Shown here piece after piece: positions 7,933 to 17,413 of a stretch of 46,513 bases of DNA. This DNA comes from Woeseiaceae bacterium. GTDB taxonomy: Bacteria; Pseudomonadota; Gammaproteobacteria; Steroidobacterales; Woeseiaceae. Every line of letters starts with the position of its first letter. Positions within the stretch are counted from its first letter, which is position 1. Under the pieces are notes generated by a model. The model was given only the letters and a program-made list of their open reading frames with translations, was not told the origin of the DNA and ran no database searches. Location: NCBI GenBank assembly GCA_021773135.1, contig JAJFKP010000062.1:1-46513 (forward strand), in the 5' to 3' direction. The position numbers were made by a program, and so were the translations under genes.

Positions 7933-8949
7933 TCAGCGAGGATGCCAGCGAAAAGTAACAGCGCCAAGTGTGAGGAAGACAACGCTCATCGCGGCAAGTG
8001 TTGTCAGTTCCGGCAGGATATCGATCAGACCGGCGCCGTCGAGCATCACCGCGCGTGCGGAGTTAAGAATATGGGTGAGCGGAAATATTGCTGCCAACTG
8101 GCGCACCCAGTCGCTGGCTGCCTCAAGCGAAAACCAGACTCCGGAAAGCATCATCATTGGCCAGGTGACGAGGTTAAGCAGTCCGCCTGCAAGTTCTTCG
8201 CTGGTAACTCTGGCCGATATCAACAGTCCCAGTGATACCAGCGTTATGGCGCCCAGCAGCAGAATGATTAACAGCAGACCATAGCTGCCGTCGACGCGCG
8301 TATCGAGAAAATATTTTGTGCCGACGAAAACAAAAGTCGTAAACGTAAATATCAGCACCAGCCGCGATGCAACCTGTGCGGCTACGAACTCGAATGCGCG
8401 CAGAGGTGTGGCACGCAGGCGTTTCAGAAATCCGTTTTTTCGGTAGCGCACGACCACGTAACCAACGCCGAACAGACTGCTGAACATCATGTTCATACCG
8501 AGAATGCCGGGTAATACCCAATCGACGTAGCGAACCGCATCGCCCTCGATCTGCGACCGCGAAATTGTCCCGCCAATACCTTCGTCTGACTGCAGCAGTG
8601 CAAATTCAACGAAATAGCCTTTCGGCGAGTCGGGGTTTATCCAATACTGATTCTGAGCGCCGAGATCGATGAGCAGGTCCAATTGGTGTCGCGCCACCTT
8701 GCGCACGGCGTCGTCACGGTCGTCGATAGCCACAAACTCGATGTAGCGGGTGTCCAGGAACGGGTGTTCCACGGCGCTCGTATCTGCGTTCAATACGCCA
8801 ACGGTATATTCCGCTCGTTCATTGCTGAAAATAAACGACAGGCCGAACATCAGCGCAACAGGCAAAATCAGGTTCCAGCTCATCGAGCCCCGGTCGCGTA
8901 CGAATTCAAGATTTCGGGCACGAAAGATTGCGTAGATTCGTTTCAACAT
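7933..8949 (-). CDS. ABC-2 type transporter permease
   Basis: A 338-residue inner-membrane protein with a first membrane span near residues 25-42 and about five more in the C-terminal half. They are separated by an extracytoplasmic region of roughly 120 residues. This is the layout of DrrB/NatB/YadH-type ABC-2 exporters' membrane subunits. It begins three bases after the stop of the cognate ATPase gene. The substrate cannot be told from sequence; drugs, lipids and polysaccharides are all handled by relatives. Confidence 0.88.
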   Translation of the reverse strand: MLKRIYAIFRARNLEFVRDRGSMSWNLILPVALMFGLSFIFSNERAEYTVGVLNADTSAVEHPFLDTRYIEFVAIDDRDDAVRKVARHQLDLLIDLGAQNQYWINPDSPKGYFVEFALLQSDEGIGGTISRSQIEGDAVRYVDWVLPGILGMNMMFSSLFGVGYVVVRYRKNGFLKRLRATPLRAFEFVAAQVASRLVLIFTFTTFVFVGTKYFLDTRVDGSYGLLLIILLLGAITLVSLGLLISARVTSEELAGGLLNLVTWPMMMLSGVWFSLEAASDWVRQLAAIFPLTHILNSARAVMLDGAGLIDILPELTTLAAMSVVFLTLGAVTFRWHPR

Positions 8950-8952
8950 GGC

Positions 8953-9837
8953 TCAGGTTCGCAATGAATGACCCGTGAGATCCAGAAACAGGTCTTCGAG
9001 ATTCGGTTGTCTGATCTTCATACGGTTGAGCCCTGAAGTTAGAGAAGCGAGTTCACGCAGCGTGTCATTGACATTATTGGTTTCAATTTCAATGACACCC
9101 TGGGTTTCAAGAACGCGGTGTTCAAGTGAGCTCAGGTCCCCCGAAAATTCAGCGATTGGCAGTTCGATAATGACGTTCTTGTAATGCTGATGAAGGAGAT
9201 CATTGGGCCTGCCCTGGATAATAATCTTGCCGGCTTCCATGATTGCGATTTCATCACACAGAATCTCAGCCTCTTCCATGTAGTGCGTCGTCAGAATGAC
9301 GGTCGTACCTTCGTCACGAATGTTTTTGACCAAATCCCAGAAGTTGCGTCGGGCCTGCGGGTCAAGCCCGGTCGTCGGCTCGTCGAGAAACACCAGCCGT
9401 GGCCGATTGACCAGGGCGACACCGAGCAGCAAGCGTTGCCGTTGCCCGCCTGACAGCTTGCGGTTATCGCGATCGAGTAATGCGCCAAGAGAGCATTGCT
9501 CGATGATGTGATTCAGATCGGCCCTGCGGTCATACAGGCTCTGGAACATCTGCAGCGTTTCCTGCACGGTGATGTAGTCCTGCAGCGCGGTGTTCTGAAA
9601 CTGGATACCGGCTTCTTCGCGAAAGCGCTTGCCGGCGGGCGTTCCGTAGTACCAGATTTCACCCCGTGTGGCTGGCGTGACACCCTCCATGATCTCGACA
9701 GTGGTCGTCTTGCCCGCGCCGTTGGGTCCCAGCAGGCCAAAGCAGATACCCTCCTGTACGGCAAAGGACACGTCGTCCACAGCCAGAACCTCGGGATACT
9801 GCTTGACGAGATTTTTCGCCTCAAGGGCTATCTGCAT
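8953..9837 (-). CDS. ABC transporter ATP-binding protein (DrrA/CcmA-like)
   Basis: The nucleotide-binding subunit that energises the adjacent permease. The Walker A motif GPNGAGKTT is at residues 37-45, the signature LSGGQRQR at 128-135, and Walker B LVFLDEPTTGLD at 148-159. An H-loop TTHYMEE follows. The C-terminal roughly 90 residues are the usual extension of this exporter class. I placed the start at the ATG at 9837 (294 aa), where homology begins. The frame is open further to 9924 and no strong ribosome site decides it. It is transcribed divergently from the beta-solenoid gene across about 165 bases. Confidence 0.9.
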   Translation of the reverse strand: MQIALEAKNLVKQYPEVLAVDDVSFAVQEGICFGLLGPNGAGKTTTVEIMEGVTPATRGEIWYYGTPAGKRFREEAGIQFQNTALQDYITVQETLQMFQSLYDRRADLNHIIEQCSLGALLDRDNRKLSGGQRQRLLLGVALVNRPRLVFLDEPTTGLDPQARRNFWDLVKNIRDEGTTVILTTHYMEEAEILCDEIAIMEAGKIIIQGRPNDLLHQHYKNVIIELPIAEFSGDLSSLEHRVLETQGVIEIETNNVNDTLRELASLTSGLNRMKIRQPNLEDLFLDLTGHSLRT

Positions 9838-10002
9838 CGTGTCTGTCGTCGTTACCAGGGCGAGGTGCGTAAGGTTACCCTCTTGGGCCAATTCCGCATA
9901 GACACGCAATACAGGTGCTTGCAACCAAACGGGCGGCAGCGGAATCTAAACTGCACAAATGGCCGTTTTTACCCACAGTTACCTGAATTGAGGAATCGAT
10001 CG

Positions 10003-10725
10003 ATGAGGCAACAATCTAAATTCAAGTCCGTATGTGTCGCCACTGTTGCGCTGATTAGTATAAGCCCGGTTTTTGCATTTAACGTCAACAAGAGCATCTC
10101 TGTCACAGATGGCGCCGAATCCGATGGCGTGTCGACGGTCAACGGCAGTATATCTATCGGCAAGGGCGCGGCCTTGACGGGCGCAGTAGAAACGGTGAAT
10201 GGCACGATCCGGATCGATGAGGATGCCCGTCTCATTGATGCCAAAACGGTGAATGGCAGCATTCGTATCGCTTCCGGCGTGACAGCAGAAGACGTAACAA
10301 GCGTCAATGGTTCGATCCGGCTGGATGAAAATGTAGCCGTTGGAGGCGAAATCTCTGTCGTTAATGGCAAGATCAGCCTTTATCCGGGTACGACCGTTGC
10401 TGACGACGTGAGCAATGTGAACGGCGAGATCTCCGTCGTCGGCGCAGATATTGGTGGTGACCTGACCACCGAAAACGGCGACATCACGCTGACTGACGGT
10501 TCCATCCTGCGTGGCGACCTTATTGTGGAGGAACCCGGTGGCTGGCGCTGGACCAGGAAACGCCGCAATCCCGTGGTTGTCATCGGGCCAAACACCAGCG
10601 TCGCCGGCGATATTCGACTAGAGCGCGAGGTTGAACTTTTTATCAGCGACTCCGCTGCAGTTGGGGGCGTCAAGGGAGAGCTGAGTATGGATGATGCAAT
10701 ACGTTTTAGCGGCGCAAGTCCGTAG
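10003..10725 (+). CDS. Secreted beta-solenoid repeat protein, function unknown
   Basis: A 240-residue protein with a signal peptide (about 1-25, ending VFA/FN). It is built of repeats marked by VNG(S/T/K/E)I. The Asn-Gly pairs fall at residues 47, 66, 84, 102, 121, 140 and 158, a period of 18-19 residues, as expected for rungs of a right-handed beta-helix. It recalls DUF4097-like and bactofilin-like polymer-forming folds but carries a signal peptide. A basic segment WRWTRKRR (181-188) interrupts the repeats, and a further solenoid-like tail follows. The start at 10003 is supported by GAGGA at 9990-9994. The reading frame extends upstream to 9496, but that part is antisense to the ABC gene. 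I do not know its role. Confidence 0.8.
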   Translation: MRQQSKFKSVCVATVALISISPVFAFNVNKSISVTDGAESDGVSTVNGSISIGKGAALTGAVETVNGTIRIDEDARLIDAKTVNGSIRIASGVTAEDVTSVNGSIRLDENVAVGGEISVVNGKISLYPGTTVADDVSNVNGEISVVGADIGGDLTTENGDITLTDGSILRGDLIVEEPGGWRWTRKRRNPVVVIGPNTSVAGDIRLEREVELFISDSAAVGGVKGELSMDDAIRFSGASP

Positions 10726-10785
10726 ACCCGGACCAGCAGCGAATGCGTGCTGCATGAAGGACCCCAGGCCGGTTAGAATCCGGTA

Positions 10786-11544
10786 ATGCTAAACGCCGCC
10801 AGACAACTTCTCCTGTTTGAACCGGGGCCTGATGAATCGGGGCGGATCCCCCGGTTTACCGTGCGGGTCAGCGCACGAGCAAAACGACTATCCATAAAGG
10901 TATATCCCCGCGGCCGGGTTGAAGTGGTAGTGCCAAAACGCACCAGTGCGCGCACAGTGAAGGCGTTTGTCGAGGAGAATAAAGACTGGATCGATCGCGC
11001 GCGAGATTCGTTTGCGGAAAATTACACACCCGAGTCATTCATGCTGCCCAGGCAAATCCACCTGCCGACAATCGACTCAAGGGTTATTGTGACCTATCGC
11101 GAAGAAGTGGGTATACCAACAGTTCGCTATCGTTTTGCGAACAATATTCTTACCTTAAGCGGCAACACCAATGATGATGCGGCTTGCGTCAAGGCGCTCA
11201 AACGCTGGTTGTCGACGGTGGCCAGAAAGGCTTTCGAGCCGCGATTGCGAGCGCTGTCCCTGCGTACGGAAACACCCTACGAGAAGATTCATATACGTTT
11301 GCAGCGCACCTGTTGGGGGAGTCGCAGTTCCAGCGGTACGATCAGCCTGAATCTGTGCCTGCTTTTTCTGGCGCCGGAATTGACCCGTTATCTGATGATC
11401 CACGAGCTATGCCATGGCCGCCATATGAACCATTCCAAGCGCTTTTGGAAGTTGGTATCCCGGCATGAGCCTGCTTACCGTGCGCTCGACCGCCGTCTTG
11501 GTGAGTCCTGGCGGGATGTGCCGAACTGGCTAGGCGTTTATTAG
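10786..11544 (+). CDS. YgjP/SprT-like zinc metallopeptidase (M48-type, DUF45)
   Basis: A 252-residue protein of the YgjP family. The zinc motif HELCHG is at residues 206-211, and the NHSKRFW segment shortly after supplies the conserved third region. The N-terminal part has the basic beta-sheet pattern (RLSIKVYPRGRVEVVVPK) usual in this family. Members are predicted cytoplasmic metalloproteases; physiological substrates are unknown. It follows the beta-solenoid gene by about 60 bases and may be co-transcribed with it. Confidence 0.88.
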   Translation: MLNAARQLLLFEPGPDESGRIPRFTVRVSARAKRLSIKVYPRGRVEVVVPKRTSARTVKAFVEENKDWIDRARDSFAENYTPESFMLPRQIHLPTIDSRVIVTYREEVGIPTVRYRFANNILTLSGNTNDDAACVKALKRWLSTVARKAFEPRLRALSLRTETPYEKIHIRLQRTCWGSRSSSGTISLNLCLLFLAPELTRYLMIHELCHGRHMNHSKRFWKLVSRHEPAYRALDRRLGESWRDVPNWLGVY

Positions 11545-11545
11545 T

Positions 11546-11572
11546 AAAAACAAAGATTTACCTTGTTTTTTT
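11546..11572. terminator. Possible bidirectional AT-rich terminator between convergent genes
   Basis: AAAAACAA (11546-11553) is complementary to TTGTTTTT (11563-11570), with a nine-base loop. A T-run continues to 11572 on the plus strand and an A-run precedes it, so it could act in both directions. The stem is AT-rich and weak. It lies in the 39-base gap between the YgjP-like gene and the DUF2333 gene. Confidence 0.4.
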
Positions 11573-11583
11573 AATGTAACTAA

Positions 11584-12603
11584 TTACCCCTGATCCAGTA
11601 GCTCCCGCAGATTGATTATGGCGGCATTGGCACGTGCCAGGTAATTGGCCATAACCAGCGAATGATTCGCGAACACACCGTAGCCACCGCCATTCATGAC
11701 CATTGGCGAGCTAAGCGGTGTCAGACTCGCTTCGAGTTCGCGAATGATCTGCCGAACGCTGACTTCCGAATTCTTGTCTGCTAAAACGTGCGCGAAATCA
11801 AATTCAGCCGCACGAAAAAAATGGACCAGGGCCCATGCCGCGCCACGTGCCTCAAAAAAAACGTCGTCAATTTCAAACCACGAGGTGCGGACATTGACTT
11901 TGTCCGGCAGCGTGGTGTTGGCTTCTGCCGCCCGATCTCCGGCCAGGTCCGTATTGATGACATCGGTAGCAACGCTGTCACCGAGCCGGCGGGTGAGACT
12001 GCCGAGCCGTTTTTCGACCTGAGCGAGCCATTCCCTCAGGTTATCTGCGCGGGCGAAAAACTGTGCTTCATCCGCGTTCAATCCTGCGAGACTGTCTCGG
12101 TAAGTTTTAAAACCGGCAATCGCATGCCGATACTCGGTCTCGGTTCTTGGCAAAATCCAGGAGTCGGTGTCGAAAAAGAATTTCTGTTCCGCAATCGCCA
12201 GACCGGAGTCTTCCCGCGACTGGGATTGACTGCGGCTGTAGTCATTGCGAATGACGCGGGCCAGATCACGCACCTGCTGGACCACGCCCAATTCCCAGTT
12301 TGGAATGTTGTCAAGAAAGACGCTGGGAGGCGAGACATCATTGGTCAGGTAGCCGCCCGGTTTGTCGAGCAGCGTTTCGGCTACACGGATCAGGGTATCG
12401 GTGGTCGAATAGCCTACGACGTTCTGATTTCGCGCACCCATTTCGTTAACCCAGAAGATGTCGGGGGAGCGGGACCAGTACCAGCCGACGCCCACATTGA
12501 CGAGGACGAAAACGAGCAGGAAATAGGCTGCGATTTTTCGCCACAGGGGCGGCTTTGCGATGTCTTCAGCGGTTTTTTTGCTCTTGAAAATCATGGAGGG
12601 CAT
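11584..12603 (-). CDS. DUF2333 family inner-membrane-anchored protein
   Basis: A 339-residue protein that I recognise as DUF2333, a family common in Gammaproteobacteria with no assigned function. One membrane segment (about residues 22-44) follows a short basic cytoplasmic tail. The rest is predicted helical and periplasmic, with an FF(D/A)T-rich central part. Starts at the ATGs at 12603 or 12594 are both possible. It follows the sirtuin gene by six bases, so the two are probably one transcript. Confidence 0.82.
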   Translation of the reverse strand: MPSMIFKSKKTAEDIAKPPLWRKIAAYFLLVFVLVNVGVGWYWSRSPDIFWVNEMGARNQNVVGYSTTDTLIRVAETLLDKPGGYLTNDVSPPSVFLDNIPNWELGVVQQVRDLARVIRNDYSRSQSQSREDSGLAIAEQKFFFDTDSWILPRTETEYRHAIAGFKTYRDSLAGLNADEAQFFARADNLREWLAQVEKRLGSLTRRLGDSVATDVINTDLAGDRAAEANTTLPDKVNVRTSWFEIDDVFFEARGAAWALVHFFRAAEFDFAHVLADKNSEVSVRQIIRELEASLTPLSSPMVMNGGGYGVFANHSLVMANYLARANAAIINLRELLDQG

Positions 12604-12609
12604 CTGTGA

Positions 12610-13341
12610 TTAGAGTGGCAGACAATCTAACAGTTCCGGCAATACCTCGCCCGACTTTCCCACCAGGTTGTAGTGACTGTCGGATGTCAGCGGCGTTGCC
12701 TCCAGATTGATTTCGATGATCGAGGCACCATTGCTTGCGGCGCTGTCCGCCAGGCCGGCTGCAGGCCAGACCGCGGAGGATGTGCCAACAGAAAGGAACA
12801 AATCACATTGACTGGAAGCGGCTATAGCGGTTTCCAGAGGCTTGGCGGGGATAGCCTCACCGAACCAGACTACACCAGGACGCAACGGGCCACCGCAATC
12901 AGGACATAGCGGCACATCCACGCACTCGGCCGCATCGGTAACGATGACGTTCTCGTTCAAGCACCGGTTTTCGAACAGATTGCCGTGAAATTCGACAACA
13001 TCTCGACTACCCGCTTTTTGGTGCAACCCGTCGACATTCTGTGTAACCAGCGTCAGCTGTGGCACAAATCGGGCCAGACGCACGAGTGCCAGGTGGCCGG
13101 GATTGGGCGTGGCACGTGCAGCGAGCTCACGTCGCCAACGATACCAGCGCCAAACGAGCGCCGGATCATTGAGAAAAGCGTCTGGTGTCGCCAGTTGAAG
13201 CGGATCGTATTTCGCCCAAAGGCCACTTTGCGCATCCCGAAAGGTGGGCACGCCGCTCTCCGCGGATACCCCGGACCCGGTCAGGACAAAGACATGCTGC
13301 GCGTCCCGAACCGCAGAAATCGCGCCTCGCGGGATTGACAC
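12610..13341 (-). CDS. NAD-dependent protein deacylase, sirtuin (CobB-like, class III)
   Basis: A SIR2-family enzyme that removes acyl groups from lysine using NAD+. The Rossmann motif is TGSGVSAESGVPTFRD (21-36). QNVDGLH is at 101-107, the catalytic His at 119 (EFHGNLF), and the VVWFGE motif at 158-162. The Tyr67-x-x-Arg70 pair matches the class III pattern that favours succinyl and malonyl groups. The zinc site looks incomplete: Cys127 is not followed by a Cys at CxxC spacing, although Cys140, Cys146 and Cys149 are present. Length is 243 aa. It is the first gene of a likely pair with DUF2333. Confidence 0.9.
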   Translation of the reverse strand: MSIPRGAISAVRDAQHVFVLTGSGVSAESGVPTFRDAQSGLWAKYDPLQLATPDAFLNDPALVWRWYRWRRELAARATPNPGHLALVRLARFVPQLTLVTQNVDGLHQKAGSRDVVEFHGNLFENRCLNENVIVTDAAECVDVPLCPDCGGPLRPGVVWFGEAIPAKPLETAIAASSQCDLFLSVGTSSAVWPAAGLADSAASNGASIIEINLEATPLTSDSHYNLVGKSGEVLPELLDCLPL

Positions 13342-13472
13342 GGATTATCGGCCGATCTTATTCACATGCATGCCAGACACGGCGGGCTGCCGCAAAAATC
13401 CAAGCCGGCAGGGGACATCGGTCTTGATTGCGAATTGATTCGCCGCGCTGTTGGGGATCATACGACTGATTT

Positions 13473-16139
13473 TCAGGCCGCAGCGAGCTGTCTCAGGACA
13501 TAGTGGAGAATCCCGCCATGCTCGAAGTAATCGCGCTCTTTGGGTGTATCGATGCGGATCCTGGCCTTGAACGTAACGGGCGCACCACTGTCCGGCGTTG
13601 CCGTAACAGTAACGGTCTCAGACCCTGCGTCGGCATGACCGCTGATATCGAAGACCTCTGTCCCGGTCAGGCCCAGAGATTCTGCACCTTCGCCCTGCAT
13701 GAACTGCAACGGCAATACACCCATGCCAATCAGGTTAGAGCGATGGATGCGCTCATAACTTTGGGCAATTACCGCCTTCACGCCAAGAAGCATAGTCCCT
13801 TTGGCCGCCCAGTCCCGCGATGATCCGGTGCCATATTCCGTTCCGGCAAGCACTATCAGCGGTATACCGTCCTGTTGGTATTTCAAAGCAGCGTCGTAAA
13901 TCGACATCTGATCTCCGCTTGGCTGGTGACGCGTCCAACCACCTTCGGTGCCAGGAGCCAACTGGTTACGCAGCCGTATATTGGCGAATGTCCCGCGCAT
14001 CATTACCTCGTGATTGCCTCGTCGCGAGCCGTAAGAATTGAAGTCCACTGGTTTGACACCATTTGCCTCCAGATAGGTCGCTGCCGGACTATCGACTGCA
14101 ATGCTGCCGGCAGGTGATATGTGGTCGGTCGTCACCGAATCGCCAAGCAAAGCCAGCGCGCGTGCGCCGTGAATGTCATTGACAGGCTTGGTGGCGAGAG
14201 TCATGCCTTCGAAATAGGGCGGATTTCTGATATAGGTCGAATCTGGCGCCCACGTGTAGATTTCGCCCTCGGGTGAATCGATGCGGTTCCAGTTATCGTC
14301 GCCGGCAAATACGCTGTCATAGCTCGTCTTGAACATGGTTGAGTTAATGTTGTTACCAACCGCATCGTGAATCTCTTTTTGATTGGGCCAGAGGTCTCTG
14401 AGGTACACAGGGTTACCGTCTTTGTCATCGCCGAGGGAATCGCTGAAAAGATTAACTTCCATCGAACCGGCAATGGCATAAGCCACCACCAACGGCGGCG
14501 ATGCCAGGAAATTCATCTGCACGAGCGGATGAATGCGCCCCTCGAAATTACGATTGCCCGACAGCACGCTGCAACCGACAAGATTCCCCTCCGTTACACC
14601 AGCAGCGATCTCGGGCAACAGTGGCCCGGAATTCCCAATGCAGGTGGTGCAGCCGTAGCCGACGGTATAGAACCCAAGTGCTTCGAGGTCATCATCCAGC
14701 CCGGATTTTTCCAGGTAGTCGGTCACGACCTTCGAACCCGGTGCCAGGCTGGTTTTTACCCACGGCTTCGACTTGAGACCTTTCGCGCGTGCATTTCTTG
14801 CAAGCAGGCCCGCAGCAATCATGACAGCGGGGTTAGATGTATTGGTACAGCTCGTGATAGCAGCAATCAGGACCGCCCCGTCCGCCAGCTCTACGGCATT
14901 GCCGTCAAGATTGATGTTTGCCTTACCGCCGGATGCTCGGGTTGCAGTCATTTTCACGAGGTGTTCGCGATACGTGGAATCGGCAATTCCCAGCGGAATT
15001 CTGTCCTGCGGTCGTTTCGGTCCGGCAATGCACGGCTCGACAGTACCCATATCGAGTTCCAAAGTATCGGAGTACAGCGGTTCCTCCTGCCCTGAATGAC
15101 GCCACATGCCCTGTGTTTTCGCATATTCTTCGATCAGTTTGATGTGCTCAGCACTTCGTCCGGACAGTTCCAGGTAGCGCAGCGTTTCCCCGTCGATCGG
15201 GAAGATTGCGCAGGTGCTGCCGAATTCGGGCGACATGTTGCCCAGCGTAGCCCGATCGGCCAGCGGCAGTTGATCAAGTCCGTCACCGAAGAATTCAACG
15301 AATTTTCCGACAACGCCTTTGTTGCGTAACATCTCGGTGACCGTCAGTACGAGGTCCGTGGCCGTCGTACCTTCTTTCAATGCGCCGGTCAGCTTGAAGC
15401 CAATGACATTGGGTATCAGCATAGTGATGGGCTGACCCAGCATTGCTGCCTCAGCCTCGATGCCGCCCACGCCCCAGCCAAGCACGCCGATGCCATTAAT
15501 CATTGTCGTGTGTGAATCGGTTCCGACTACAGTGTCCGGGTATGCGCTGCGCTTGCCGTCTTTTTCGGCATCAAAAACAACCCGGGCAAGATACTCCAGG
15601 TTCACCTGGTGAACGATGCCGGTATTTGGCGGCACGACGCGAAAATTCTCAAACGCACCCTGGCCCCAGCGCAAAAAGGAATAGCGTTCACGGTTACGTT
15701 CAAATTCGATCTTGTTGTTTAGGTCAAGCGAATTGGCCGTACCATAGCGATCGATCTGTACCGAGTGGTCGATAACCAGCTCTGCAGGCGAAAGTGGATT
15801 GATGCTGTCGGCGTTTCCACCCAGCTTTACTACCGCATCACGCATGGCGGCGAGATCGACAACTGCCGGTACGCCGGTAAAGTCCTGGAGGAGTACCCGA
15901 CTTGGAGTAAAAGAAATCTCGGTATCAGGCGCAGCTTTCGGGTCCCAGTTCGCCAGTGCAAGTATGTCCGCGCGAGTCACATCCCGGCCATCCTCAAAGC
16001 GCAGCAAATTCTCCAGAAGAATCTTAAGCGAGTAGGGCAGTCGCGCGGCGTGGCCTTCATTGACCGCGTCGAGTCTGTAGATTTCATAGTCCTTGCTGCC
16101 CACGTTGAGCGTTGAACGAGCGCCGAAGCTGTCCGTCAT
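13473..16139 (-). CDS. acnA: Aconitate hydratase A
   Basis: TCA-cycle enzyme that interconverts citrate and isocitrate, of the AcnA/IRP1 type (888 aa against 891 in E. coli). The first [4Fe-4S] cysteine lies in SCTNTSNP and the other two in [12 protein letters not shown]. The [12 protein letters not shown] motif and the C-terminal swivel domain with [16 protein letters not shown] are intact. GGAG precedes the ATG. A TATAAT on the minus strand at 16210-16215, between the mnmA stop and this start, may give it its own promoter. Confidence 0.97.
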   Translation of the reverse strand: MTDSFGARSTLNVGSKDYEIYRLDAVNEGHAARLPYSLKILLENLLRFEDGRDVTRADILALANWDPKAAPDTEISFTPSRVLLQDFTGVPAVVDLAAMRDAVVKLGGNADSINPLSPAELVIDHSVQIDRYGTANSLDLNNKIEFERNRERYSFLRWGQGAFENFRVVPPNTGIVHQVNLEYLARVVFDAEKDGKRSAYPDTVVGTDSHTTMINGIGVLGWGVGGIEAEAAMLGQPITMLIPNVIGFKLTGALKEGTTATDLVLTVTEMLRNKGVVGKFVEFFGDGLDQLPLADRATLGNMSPEFGSTCAIFPIDGETLRYLELSGRSAEHIKLIEEYAKTQGMWRHSGQEEPLYSDTLELDMGTVEPCIAGPKRPQDRIPLGIADSTYREHLVKMTATRASGGKANINLDGNAVELADGAVLIAAITSCTNTSNPAVMIAAGLLARNARAKGLKSKPWVKTSLAPGSKVVTDYLEKSGLDDDLEALGFYTVGYGCTTCIGNSGPLLPEIAAGVTEGNLVGCSVLSGNRNFEGRIHPLVQMNFLASPPLVVAYAIAGSMEVNLFSDSLGDDKDGNPVYLRDLWPNQKEIHDAVGNNINSTMFKTSYDSVFAGDDNWNRIDSPEGEIYTWAPDSTYIRNPPYFEGMTLATKPVNDIHGARALALLGDSVTTDHISPAGSIAVDSPAATYLEANGVKPVDFNSYGSRRGNHEVMMRGTFANIRLRNQLAPGTEGGWTRHQPSGDQMSIYDAALKYQQDGIPLIVLAGTEYGTGSSRDWAAKGTMLLGVKAVIAQSYERIHRSNLIGMGVLPLQFMQGEGAESLGLTGTEVFDISGHADAGSETVTVTATPDSGAPVTFKARIRIDTPKERDYFEHGGILHYVLRQLAAA

Positions 16140-16209
16140 GATTTTATTCTCCGGGAAATTGAATTATCGACCGCCGGGCCAACCTGCGCTGAGCCCATTG
16201 CGGGCGGGC

Positions 16210-16215
16210 ATTATA
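16210..16215 (-). promoter_or_regulatory. Consensus -10 hexamer upstream of acnA
   Basis: The minus strand reads TATAAT here, 71 bases before the acnA start and just after the mnmA stop. No consensus -35 is visible at the right spacing, so it would be a weak or activated promoter. Confidence 0.35.
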
Positions 16216-16220
16216 CCGTC

Positions 16221-17345
16221 TTAGCCGGCCATTAGCATGGCGTCTTCTGAATTCAATGCGCGATCAATTACCGCGCCACCAAGGCATCGATCGTCTTTAT
16301 AAAAAACCACATATTGCCCAGGTGCGACTGCCGTCTGCGGCTCCTCAAAGGCAACGCTTAATCTGCGATTGGGATGCAGGTTGACGCGACAGGCCTGGTC
16401 CTGCTGGCGATAGCGAATTTTCGCACTGCAGGCCAGTGACCCTGATGGCACTGCATTGATCCAGCTTGCCTCGCTGGCCGCAAGACCCGTGTGATACCTG
16501 AGCGGGTGATCACCCTGCGCGACCACCAGAACATTCTCACTTTGATTTTTGGCAACGACATACCACGGCGCATCTCCGGAATCGTTTCGTCCTCCGATGC
16601 CGAGGCCCTGACGCTGTCCCAGTGTGTAGTACATCAGGCCACGATGTTCGCCCACCGTTCTGCCATCGGGCGCTTTGATAGCGCCTGGCTCGGGTGGTAT
16701 GTAGGTTGCGAGAAATTCCTGAAACGGCCGTTCCCCGATGAAACAAATTCCGGTGCTGTCTTTCTTCGCATGAACCGTCAGCGCGTGATCTCGCGCGATG
16801 TCACGAACATCGGTCTTGCAAATCTCCCCGAGTGGGAACACGGTCTCTGCCAGCGCCTGGGCGTTAACGGCGTGCAGGAAATAACTCTGGTCTTTTGTGA
16901 GGTCGTTAGCTTTGAGCAAGTGCGTCTCGCCGTCTACCAACGCTGTGCGTGCGTAGTGACCCGTAGCAATCATGTCCCCGCCGAGCCGCCGCGCATAGTT
17001 CAGAAACGTACCAAACTTGATTTCCCGATTACACAGTACGTCCGGATTCGGAGTTCGACCGGTGCGATATTCGTCGAGAAAACTTGCGAAAACCTGGTCG
17101 CGGTATTCCCGCGCAAAATTGACGTGGTGGAGCGTAATACCAAGCTGCTCGCAGATCTGTCGGGCGTCCTGGAGGTCGCTGGCTGCCGTGCAGTAGCCAT
17201 CGTCGTCCTCCCAGTTAGTCATGTGCAGTGCCTGGACGTCGGCGCCCTGGCTCTGAAGCAGGATTGCTGCAACGGCAGAATCCACGCCGCCGGAGAGACC
17301 AAGGATGATGCGTTTGCCCCGCAGTTGTGAATGTGAGCCGTTCAT
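16221..17345 (-). CDS. mnmA: tRNA-specific 2-thiouridylase
   Basis: Adds sulfur to U34 of tRNAs for Lys, Glu and Gln, using ATP and a persulfide relayed by the Tus or IscS system. The PP-loop GLSGGVDSA lies near residues 17-25. The first catalytic cysteine is in VLCNREIKF, and the second in STGICFIGERPF. The KDQSYFL substrate motif is present. Length is 374 aa (E. coli 368). It lies downstream of nudJ, as in E. coli, where hflD and purB follow. Here hflD is absent from the cluster. Confidence 0.97.
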   Translation of the reverse strand: MNGSHSQLRGKRIILGLSGGVDSAVAAILLQSQGADVQALHMTNWEDDDGYCTAASDLQDARQICEQLGITLHHVNFAREYRDQVFASFLDEYRTGRTPNPDVLCNREIKFGTFLNYARRLGGDMIATGHYARTALVDGETHLLKANDLTKDQSYFLHAVNAQALAETVFPLGEICKTDVRDIARDHALTVHAKKDSTGICFIGERPFQEFLATYIPPEPGAIKAPDGRTVGEHRGLMYYTLGQRQGLGIGGRNDSGDAPWYVVAKNQSENVLVVAQGDHPLRYHTGLAASEASWINAVPSGSLACSAKIRYRQQDQACRVNLHPNRRLSVAFEEPQTAVAPGQYVVFYKDDRCLGGAVIDRALNSEDAMLMAG

Positions 17346-17413
17346 AGCTCACCATTTTACCCGGAATGAGTCAGGAATAGCGGTCAATCCGGGCCGGCTT
17401 TAATTGCAGGGAA

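Noticed and set aside
11788-12609. A 273-residue plus-strand frame opposite the DUF2333 gene
   Set aside because: It is antisense to a clear gene and has no recognisable protein content.
16491-17330. A 279-residue plus-strand frame opposite mnmA
   Set aside because: It is antisense to an unmistakable mnmA and its residues match no family.
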